Part shown: piece after piece, positions 26,690 through 33,795 of the stretch | Position numbering within the stretch: position 1 is the first letter of the stretch | Layout of the letters: the number at the start of each line of letters is the position of its first letter | NCBI GenBank assembly: GCA_964657565.1 | Contig: CAZZVQ010000006.1 | Span: 1 to 64,000, forward strand | DNA length: 64,000 nt | Direction of reading: 5' to 3' | Source: JAVVHH01 sp964657565 | GTDB taxonomy: Bacteria; Pseudomonadota; Alphaproteobacteria; Acetobacterales; Acetobacteraceae | Translations under genes and position numbers: made by a program | Notes under the pieces: generated by a model | The model's input: only the letters and a program-made list of their open reading frames with translations | What the model was told of the DNA's origin: nothing | The model's database searches: none

Positions 26690-28474
26690 ATGGCCCGCGT
26701 ATTGGGACGGCTGGCCGCCGCGATCTCTCCCTCGACCCGGCTGCGGCATGCGATCGAGCGGGCGCAAGCCGGCGAGGCCGCTTCAGTGTTCGCGGTGTTC
26801 GCCGCTGCTGCTGATCGCGGCAGCGCGGAGGGGCAGTTCTGGGTGGGCAAGGCGTATCTTGACGGCAAGGGCGTTCCCCCGAGCCGCAACACGGCGTCGT
26901 TTTGGCTGGAGAAAGCGGCCGCTGCCGGCCATGTCGACGCGCAGGCCACTTTAGCGACGGTGTACCTGACAGGTGCGGGCCGGGCTTTCGATATGGCGCC
27001 GGGCTCCCCGCTGTTCAGCGACGCCGATCGGGGCGAGCCCGATTTCGAACGCGCGATCGAGTTCGGCTTGCAAGCGGCTGAAGCAGGTCACGCCGAAGCG
27101 CAAGCTTTGCTGGGCTACATCTACACCTCCGGCCCAGAACACATCCGTAACGTCAAAGAGGCGGACCGTTGGTACCGCGCCTCGGCGGAGGCGGGGTGTG
27201 CGCAGGGGTCGCTCGGCCATGGCCTCGCGTTGATGCGGACGGCAGTTGCCGAGGCGCAGCAGAAAGCAGCGACGGCCCAACTTGCCCTGGCTGCCGCGGC
27301 CAAGCTCCCGCTCGGGCTCTATCTGTACGGCGTCGCCCTCGAGAACGGGGTCGGGATTGCGAAGGACCTCGAAGCGGCAGCTTATCACTTCCGGCAATCC
27401 GCGGAACGTGGGGTGCGTCAAGGGCAAGCGAAGTGGGGCCTAGCCCTCATGGAGGGGCGCGGGGTCGCTCGCGATACCACCAACGGCGAGTCCTGGCTGC
27501 GCCGCGCAGCATTGGCCGGAGATGCTGAGGCCGCTGCCCTCGTCGGTGATCTTTATGCCAGAGGCGGCGACCTGCCGCCCAACTTCGCCGAAGCCGCGAT
27601 TTGGTACACTCGTGCCGCCGAAGGGGGCCATGCGGCGGCGGCTCGCACGCTCGCCACGCTCTACAAAAACGGGGCCGGCGTACCCCGCGACGAGAACGAA
27701 GCGGCGCGCTGGTTCCGGATCTCCGGCGAGCGCGGCGACAAGCTCGCCCGCTCCGGTCTTGCCGATCTGGTGCTGCGCGGCGGCGGCCAGCTGGAAGATC
27801 GCGTGCGCACGCGCGAATGGGTGGCCGCCGCGGCCCAGGAGGGTGACCTGGTTGCCGCCTTCAACTATGGTGTTTGCCTGGCCGAAGGTGTCGGTATCGA
27901 GCGCGACTTGGCTGCAGCGGTGCAATGGCTGCGGCGTGCCGCCGACGGTGTGGTCAACGCCCAATTCTGGTACGGCCGGATGTTGGCGGAGGGACACGGC
28001 GTTCCCGTGGACCTGCCAGGTGGGCGCGAGTGGATCAAGCGCGCCGCCGACGCAGGCCTGATCGAGGCGCAGGTTGCGCTGGCCGAGATGATGGTCAACG
28101 GCCGCGGCGGCTCTCGCGATCACGAAGCGGCCAAGGGATTCTTCGAGTCCGCAGCGGCGCGCGGACATCCTGGTGCGCAATTCGCCATGGGCGCCCTGCT
28201 CGGCGGCGGACATGACGTTCCGGTCGACCGACCCGCAGCGCAAGAGTGGTTCACCAAAGCGGCGTCCAACAATCATCCCTTTGGGCTGCTCATGCTCGGC
28301 CGCTATCTCGCGCGAGGTCTTGCCGGCAAAGTCGATCGTGGCGAGGCTGAGGCTTTGTTGCGACGGGCACTGGCCGCCGGTGTCGCCGAGGCGGCCAACG
28401 ACATCGCCGCGCTGCCGCCGCTGTCGGCACCAGCGCCACCGTCAATGGACTCCCCTGTTCAGCACCGCGCCTGA
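26690..28474 (+). CDS. Sel1-like repeat protein
   Basis: A 594-residue protein made almost entirely of Sel1 repeats, the ~36-residue TPR-like helical pairs. Recurring patterns include GSAEGQFWVGKAYLDGKGVPPSRNT, AEAQALLGYIYTSG and GDKLARSGLADLVLRGGG, with at least a dozen copies from residue ~45 to ~575. No signal peptide or membrane helix is seen, so it is probably cytoplasmic. Sel1 proteins scaffold protein complexes. In this position, between a secretion adaptor and glycosyltransferases, it could organise cargo modification before export. The ATG at 26690 has AAGG upstream and lies 28 bases after the HlyD stop. Confidence 0.88.
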   Translation: MARVLGRLAAAISPSTRLRHAIERAQAGEAASVFAVFAAAADRGSAEGQFWVGKAYLDGKGVPPSRNTASFWLEKAAAAGHVDAQATLATVYLTGAGRAFDMAPGSPLFSDADRGEPDFERAIEFGLQAAEAGHAEAQALLGYIYTSGPEHIRNVKEADRWYRASAEAGCAQGSLGHGLALMRTAVAEAQQKAATAQLALAAAAKLPLGLYLYGVALENGVGIAKDLEAAAYHFRQSAERGVRQGQAKWGLALMEGRGVARDTTNGESWLRRAALAGDAEAAALVGDLYARGGDLPPNFAEAAIWYTRAAEGGHAAAARTLATLYKNGAGVPRDENEAARWFRISGERGDKLARSGLADLVLRGGGQLEDRVRTREWVAAAAQEGDLVAAFNYGVCLAEGVGIERDLAAAVQWLRRAADGVVNAQFWYGRMLAEGHGVPVDLPGGREWIKRAADAGLIEAQVALAEMMVNGRGGSRDHEAAKGFFESAAARGHPGAQFAMGALLGGGHDVPVDRPAAQEWFTKAASNNHPFGLLMLGRYLARGLAGKVDRGEAEALLRRALAAGVAEAANDIAALPPLSAPAPPSMDSPVQHRA

Positions 28475-28532
28475 CCAGAACACACAGGCGACCCGCCCCA
28501 TAAGGCGCGATCCCGCTGTTGACGCCTGGACG

Positions 28533-31229
28533 ATGGCCCAGCAGGCCAGTCTCGCCGGCAAGCCCGCCGACGCGGTGCGCTGGTTGGAGCGAGCCCACCT
28601 TCTCATCCCCGATGATAAGCTGGTCGCGCTGACGCTGGCTTCCCAACTTCTCACCTGCGGCGACCCGGCCCGTGCCGTGGCGCTGCTCACCCCGCTTGCC
28701 CATCGCGACCACATACCATTGGCCTGGATGGCGCTCGGTTCGGCCCATCTCGCCCTAGGCGCCGCGGAGTTGGCGGTTTCGGCGATCCAGCAAGCGCTGC
28801 AGCGGACGGTCGTCACGGCCGAATTGGCGGCGCTCGCCGGCCGGATCGTCACGTTATCAGACCTGCCGGGCTGGTGCGGCCTCGGCGAAGACGGCCGGCT
28901 TCAAGCCGGACCGGGCGAGCCGTCCACCCTACTCATCGACGGGCAGCCCAGGGCGCGCTCAGATCGGCTCGAAGACGGCGACAGTCTCGTCGTGAGCGGA
29001 CCGGGCGGCGCCTTCCTCGGTAGCCCGCTGCCGCTCCGCCGCCTGTGCGCGATACAGGGCTTCGTGGCTGAGACCAGTGACGGCCTGGCTGGTTGGGCAT
29101 GGTATCCCGGCAACCCCGATCGCCGGCCACCGCTCACCGTGCGCGGCCCCACCGGCTTCCTCAATATCCTGGCAGACGCCCCGGCCGACGGCATCGAGGA
29201 TCTGCCTCCATTGGCCCGGCCCCGCCGGTTCAACGTCGCCGCGGCAACGCTGGCGTCACTCGGCAGCCCTATCATGGTCACGGACCCTAGCGGCCGGCAT
29301 CTGCTCGGCAGCCCGATCTGGCCGCGCGTGCTCCCGAATCAGCCGAACCGTTCGACGCCGCAGGTCAATTCGCAGCATCGTGAGACCGACATCGTCGTGC
29401 CAGTCTACGGCAATGCCGACGAGACGCTCGCTTGTCTGAACGCGGTGCTGGCCAGCGTTCCGGCGCATACCGTGGTGCATGTCGTCGACGACGCGTCACC
29501 GGATGGCGAATGCGCGGCCGCACTCGACAAGGTGGCGCGGACCGGCCGTATCCGGCTGCATCGGCATCCGGAGAACCGGGGCTTCCCTAGCGCGGCCAAC
29601 ACCGGCCTGCGGGCGGCGGCGGAGCGCGACGTCGTTCTGCTCAACAGCGACACGCTCGTCCCTCCCGGCTGGCTCGAGCGTCTGCGGGCCGCGGCATACG
29701 CCGCGCCGGACATCGGCACCGCCACGCCGTTGTCCAACGATGGCACCATCGTCTCGTACGATGGAGCAGGGGCGCCGCTCTGGCTCGACGCCATGGCGCG
29801 GCGAGCCAATGCCGGGCTGACCGCCGAGCTTCCGGTGGGAGTCGGGTTCTGCCTCTATCTGCGGCGAGATTGCCTCGACCAAGTCGGCGCGTTCCGCGAA
29901 GACCTGTTCGCGCAGGGCTATGGCGAGGAGAGCGATTTCTGCCTGCGGGCGCGCCATAGCGGTTGGCGGCACGTCGCCGCCCTCGGTGTCCTCGTCGCCC
30001 ATCATGGCGGGCGCTCGTTTCCCGCGGGCCGCGCCGATCTGCGCCGCCGCAACCAGGCCATCCTCGAGCGGCACCACCCCGAATACGCCGGGATGATCGC
30101 CGACCATGCCTCGGCCGATCCGCTGTTCGCGGCGCGACGGCGGATCGATGCGCTGCGGTGGGCAGAGGGGCGCCGGGAGTGCGCCGTCGTGCTGGTCAGT
30201 CACGGCGAGGGTGGGGGCGTCGCCGAACTGGTCGCAGCGCGGGCCGGGTCGCTGCGGGACCGCGGCATCCGGCCCGTCGTGCTGGTGCCCGCGGCGGGGG
30301 GCTGCCGGATCGAGGGCTACGACGATCTCCGCTTCGCGGTGCCGGGCGAATTGCCTGCGCTGGCCGCCCTGTTGCGACCCGATCAGCCGACGCATCTCGA
30401 GGCGCATCATTGGCTGGGGCATTCTCATGGCCTGCTCGGGCTCGCAACGTTGCTGGACATCCCGCTGGAAAGCTGGGTGCACGACGCGGCGTCGTTCTGC
30501 CCGCGGATCGCGCTCATCGGACGCGGCCGCCGGTATTGCGGCGAGCCGGCGGTGACGGCGTGTGCGGCGTGCGTGGCGGAGCTGGGGTCCAATCTGGCCG
30601 AGACGATCACCGCCGATGGCCTGGTCGCCCGGTCGGCGATGGATTTCGGCGGGAGCCGCCGCGTCGTGGTGCCGACGGCGGACACGGCGCAGCGGATCCG
30701 ACGGCATTTTCCGGCCGTACGGCCAGAAATCGTACCATGGGAGGACGATCGCGCCTTGCCGCCCCAAAGCCCGGCGCCGCCCGAAGCGATCACGCGGGTT
30801 TGCGTGGTCGGCGCGATCGGGGTCGAGAAGGGGTACGACGTGCTCCTGGGTTGCGCGGCGGATGCGCGGGCGCGGGCCTTGCCGCTGGAGTTCGTCGTCT
30901 GCGGCGTGACCGAGGATGACGGGGAACTGATGGCGGCCGGGCCGGCCTTCGTGACCGGGCGGTATGAAGCGGCCGACGCGGTCGGGCTCATCCGCGCGCA
31001 ACGGGGGCACATGGCGTTCATTCCGTCGATTTGGCCGGAGACCTGGTGTTTCGCGCTCAGCCGCGCCTGGCAGGCTGGATTGCCGGCGGTTGCGTTCGAT
31101 CTGGGCGCGCAGGCGGAGCGCGTGCGGGCGACGGGGCGGGGCACCCTGCTGCCGCTCGGGCTGCCCGTGTCGCGGATCAACGACGCACTCCTGCAGCTTG
31201 CGCCGGCATCGGCCGCCCTGCAACCATAG
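28533..31229 (+). CDS. Chimeric TPR-GT2-GT4 glycosyltransferase
   Basis: An 898-residue multidomain protein. Residues 1-~110 are TPR-like helices (AVRWLERAHLLIPDDKLVALTLASQLL). Residues ~170-270 hold a small beta-rich module with GWAWYPGNPDRRP. Residues 285-~510 are a GT2 glycosyltransferase (ETDIVVPVYGNADETLACLNAVL, VDDASPDG, ENRGFPSAANTGL, LLNSDTLVPPGWLERL). Residues ~548-898 resemble a GT-B fold (LVSHGEGGGVAEL, VCVVGAIGVEKGYDVL, PSIWPETWCFALSRAWQAGLPAVAFD). The start is set at the first ATG after the Sel1 gene ends, 58 bases on; the frame is open further back, so a non-ATG start is possible. Two transferase folds in one chain suggest it adds two sugars in sequence to a cargo or lipid acceptor. 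Confidence 0.85.
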   Translation: MAQQASLAGKPADAVRWLERAHLLIPDDKLVALTLASQLLTCGDPARAVALLTPLAHRDHIPLAWMALGSAHLALGAAELAVSAIQQALQRTVVTAELAALAGRIVTLSDLPGWCGLGEDGRLQAGPGEPSTLLIDGQPRARSDRLEDGDSLVVSGPGGAFLGSPLPLRRLCAIQGFVAETSDGLAGWAWYPGNPDRRPPLTVRGPTGFLNILADAPADGIEDLPPLARPRRFNVAAATLASLGSPIMVTDPSGRHLLGSPIWPRVLPNQPNRSTPQVNSQHRETDIVVPVYGNADETLACLNAVLASVPAHTVVHVVDDASPDGECAAALDKVARTGRIRLHRHPENRGFPSAANTGLRAAAERDVVLLNSDTLVPPGWLERLRAAAYAAPDIGTATPLSNDGTIVSYDGAGAPLWLDAMARRANAGLTAELPVGVGFCLYLRRDCLDQVGAFREDLFAQGYGEESDFCLRARHSGWRHVAALGVLVAHHGGRSFPAGRADLRRRNQAILERHHPEYAGMIADHASADPLFAARRRIDALRWAEGRRECAVVLVSHGEGGGVAELVAARAGSLRDRGIRPVVLVPAAGGCRIEGYDDLRFAVPGELPALAALLRPDQPTHLEAHHWLGHSHGLLGLATLLDIPLESWVHDAASFCPRIALIGRGRRYCGEPAVTACAACVAELGSNLAETITADGLVARSAMDFGGSRRVVVPTADTAQRIRRHFPAVRPEIVPWEDDRALPPQSPAPPEAITRVCVVGAIGVEKGYDVLLGCAADARARALPLEFVVCGVTEDDGELMAAGPAFVTGRYEAADAVGLIRAQRGHMAFIPSIWPETWCFALSRAWQAGLPAVAFDLGAQAERVRATGRGTLLPLGLPVSRINDALLQLAPASAALQP

Positions 31230-31255
31230 CGGGAGATGTAGCTGGATCGAAGCCG

Positions 31256-32056
31256 ATGTCGGAGCAAGCGACCCGCGCCCCTACCGAACTGCGCACGACG
31301 GCGACTTTGATGTCGCTCGAGGCGGGCACGTATTGCGTGTTCGGCGCTGCCGGGTCGCCGTCGCCGCATCCGCAGACCGGGTTGCCGCTGGTGCGATTGT
31401 CGGCGGCGCCGGGCTCGGCGGCGGGGCGGGTTGCGATCGCCGGGTTTGGCGAGGGATGGCTCTCGGGGCGGGACGACGCGGCGCTGGTCCGGGTGATCGG
31501 CGGCCCGGCGCAGGTGATGGTGACGGTCTACCAAGGTGCCGACGCGGCGCAGGAAGCGCCAAAGCTGCAGGTGCTGCGGCTGAGCGACGCGCGGGCCGAG
31601 CCGGCGCCGCCAGCGCAGCCGATCGAGGCGATGGCGCATGTGTATGGCCGTGGTGACATCGGAGGCCGGCTCGGCGAGTGGATCGGGGAGCGCGGCGGGC
31701 GGCGGTGGATCGAGGGGTTCGCCCTGCAATCGCTGCGGCTGACGGTCCCGGGCGAGCTGGAATACCAGGCCGTGCTGGGGCGCGGATGGCTGTCGCCCTG
31801 GGCCGAGGCGGGCCAGTTCTGCGGCAGCCGGGGAATGTCGCTGCCGGTGCTCGGGTTGCATGTACGGCTCCGCGGCGCCGCGGCGGAGGCGTTCAGCGTG
31901 GCGGTGTCGGCCACGTTCGTGGACGGGACGGCGGTGGGACCGGTCAGCGACGTGCCGTGCGAGGCACCGAGCCTGGCGGCGCTGGAGGCCTATCAGGTGG
32001 TGCTGCAGCCGAAGGAGGCGGCGCCAGCACCGGCTGTTACAAAGCGCCGTCGCTAG
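31256..32056 (+). CDS. Protein of unknown function with possible hydrophobic-W-type domain
   Basis: A 266-residue protein without a signal peptide. The N-terminal half (SLEAGTYCVFGAAGSPSP, AGRVAIAGFGEGWLSGRDDAAL) looks like a beta-sandwich. The second half has YGRGDIGGRLGEWIGERGGRRWIEGFALQ and then LEYQAVLGRGWLSPWAEAGQFCGSRGMSLPVLGLHVRL. This last pattern (aromatic-x-x-hydrophobic, GW, W-x-x-x-G, then G-x-x-x-x-hydrophobic) recalls the clostridial hydrophobic-W repeat found in secreted proteins, though I could not test that. It lies between two glycosyltransferase genes, and its stop is one base before the next start. It might be the exported cargo or a glycan-binding accessory protein. Confidence 0.65.
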   Translation: MSEQATRAPTELRTTATLMSLEAGTYCVFGAAGSPSPHPQTGLPLVRLSAAPGSAAGRVAIAGFGEGWLSGRDDAALVRVIGGPAQVMVTVYQGADAAQEAPKLQVLRLSDARAEPAPPAQPIEAMAHVYGRGDIGGRLGEWIGERGGRRWIEGFALQSLRLTVPGELEYQAVLGRGWLSPWAEAGQFCGSRGMSLPVLGLHVRLRGAAAEAFSVAVSATFVDGTAVGPVSDVPCEAPSLAALEAYQVVLQPKEAAPAPAVTKRRR

Positions 32057-32057
32057 G

Positions 32058-33302
32058 GTGCGCGTCCTCTTCGTCCATCAGAACTTCCCGGGCCAGTTCC
32101 TGCACCTGGTCCGCCATCTCGCCGGCGACCCGGCGCATGAGGTGCTGTTCATCACCGAGGCGAACGCCAACTACATCGCCGGCGCGCGTAAGGTCGTCTA
32201 TCGCGGCCCTCCGGCCGTCAACGGGGCGGTCGCGTCCGATCTGGTGTCGGCGATGGCGCGGGCGGCGGCGGTGGCCGAAGCGGCGGCGCGGCTGAAGGCG
32301 CTCGGCTACCGGCCGGACATCATCATCGGGCACCACGGCTGGGGCGAGTTGCTCGACCTACAGGATGTGTGGCCGGACGTCCCGCTGCTCGGATATTTCG
32401 AGTTCTTCTACCGGACCGCCGGGCTCGACGTCGGCTTTGACCCGGAGTTCCCCCTGCCGCCGAGCGGACTCGCGGCGGTCCGGGCGAAGAATGCCGTCAA
32501 CTTGCTCGCGCTGGCCAATCCGGGGGCAGGGCAGACACCGACGCAGTTCCAGCACGGGACCTATCCGGCCTGGGCGCAGGAGCGGATCGCGGTGGTGCCG
32601 GAGGGGGTCGACCTCGATCTCTGCCGGCCCGATCCGGCCGCGAACGGCGGCGTCTTCGCGCTGGGCGGATTCCGGGTCGAGCCCGGGGACGAGTTGGTGA
32701 CCTACGTCGCCCGCGATTTGGAGCCGTATCGCGGGTTCCACATCCTGATGCGGGCGCTGCCGATCCTGCTGCGGGAGCGGCCGCGGCTGAAAGCCGTTAT
32801 CGTCGGTGGGGACGGCGTTAGCTACGGGGCCGCGCTGCGGGAGATGAGTTGGCGGGCCTACATGCTGGCCGAGATTGGCGGGCTCGACCCGGCGCGGGTG
32901 CTGTTTGCCGGCAAGATCGACTATGCGGCCTTCATCGCGCTGCTCCAGCGCTCGGATGCGCATGTGTACCTGACCTATCCGTTCGTCGCGTCCTGGAGCT
33001 TGCGCGAGGCGATGGCGTGCGGGTGCGCGATCGTGGGGAGCGATACGGCGCCGGTTCGGGAGTTCGTCGAGCATGGGGTCACCGGGCTGCTGACGCCGTG
33101 CCTGGAGCCGGTGCGGCTGGCGGAGCGCATGATCGAAGTGTTGACGGATCGGGCGCTGGCCGGGTCGATCCGGACGGGCGCGCGGGGGTTCGCCGAGCGG
33201 CATCTCGGGATGGACGAGTATCTGCGGCGATACCGGGCGGTGATTGCGCGGGTCGTCGAGGGTGACTTATGTGGACCCATGAGGAGTGGGTGCGATGGTT
33301 GA
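32058..33302 (+). CDS. GT4-family glycosyltransferase
   Basis: A 414-residue GT-B glycosyltransferase. The N-terminal domain opens with VRVLFVHQNFPGQFLHLVRHLA and has IIIGHHGWGELLDLQDVWPDVPLLGYFEFFY. The nucleotide-sugar half carries VPEGVDLDLCRPDP, YVARDLEPYRGFHILMRALPIL, VGGDGVSYG and the EX7E-like region SWSLREAMACGCAIVGSDTAPVREFVEHG. The start is a GTG one base after the preceding stop, so translation is coupled. This N-terminal type (HQNFPGQF) is common in bacterial exopolysaccharide or protein glycosylation loci. With the TPR-GT2-GT4 protein upstream it gives the locus at least three sugar-transfer domains. Confidence 0.9.
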   Translation: MRVLFVHQNFPGQFLHLVRHLAGDPAHEVLFITEANANYIAGARKVVYRGPPAVNGAVASDLVSAMARAAAVAEAAARLKALGYRPDIIIGHHGWGELLDLQDVWPDVPLLGYFEFFYRTAGLDVGFDPEFPLPPSGLAAVRAKNAVNLLALANPGAGQTPTQFQHGTYPAWAQERIAVVPEGVDLDLCRPDPAANGGVFALGGFRVEPGDELVTYVARDLEPYRGFHILMRALPILLRERPRLKAVIVGGDGVSYGAALREMSWRAYMLAEIGGLDPARVLFAGKIDYAAFIALLQRSDAHVYLTYPFVASWSLREAMACGCAIVGSDTAPVREFVEHGVTGLLTPCLEPVRLAERMIEVLTDRALAGSIRTGARGFAERHLGMDEYLRRYRAVIARVVEGDLCGPMRSGCDG

Positions 33303-33705
33303 GAATGTGTCACCGCGTGCGGTGTTCGAGGCGTTGCGGAGCGACCAGCAAGCGCGGCTGGTCGATGTGAGGACGGATGCGGAGTGGGCGTTCGTCGGGC
33401 TGCCGGATCTGAGTGAGACGGGGCAGGACCCGGTGCTGATCCCCTGGCAGGTGTATCCGTCGATGCAGGTCAATGGCGGCTTCGCCGATCATCTGCGGCA
33501 GGCGGGTCTGACGCCGGAGCACAAGATCTACTTCTTGTGCCGCAGCGGCGTGCGCAGCGTGGCGGCCGCCAAAGCGGCGGCGGCGGCGGGATACGTGCAT
33601 GTGTTCAACATCGCCGACGGCTTCGAGGGGCCGCCGGACGAGGATGGCCATCGCGGCACGATCGCCGGTTGGAAAGCCGACGCGCTGCCCTGGCAGCAGC
33701 GGTAG
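33295..33705 (+). CDS. Rhodanese-like domain protein
   Basis: A 136-residue single rhodanese domain with the active-site cysteine in YFLCRSGVRSVAAA and the entry motif ARLVDVRTDAEWAFVGLPDL. It has no signal peptide, so it should be cytosolic, where such proteins carry persulfide sulfur. The ATG at 33295 has GAGGAG upstream and overlaps the glycosyltransferase stop by eight bases. A GTG three codons earlier is possible but poorer. It is the last gene of the co-directional cluster. A functional link to secretion or glycosylation is not obvious; it may be only a read-through passenger. Confidence 0.9.
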   Translation: MVENVSPRAVFEALRSDQQARLVDVRTDAEWAFVGLPDLSETGQDPVLIPWQVYPSMQVNGGFADHLRQAGLTPEHKIYFLCRSGVRSVAAAKAAAAAGYVHVFNIADGFEGPPDEDGHRGTIAGWKADALPWQQR

Positions 33706-33795
33706 CATTCAAGCGCGCTCTGGCATCGTCACGGTGCGGCGCCGGAGCGCGCCCGGGTCACAAGCCTCCGCGCCGGCACCGCGGCGGAGCGGCTT

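Noticed and set aside
33295..33705. Rhodanese as the CXXCW-motif protein of PQQ catabolism
   Set aside because: It has a single active-site Cys in CRSGVRS, no CXXCW motif, no signal peptide and lies 16 kb away in another cluster.
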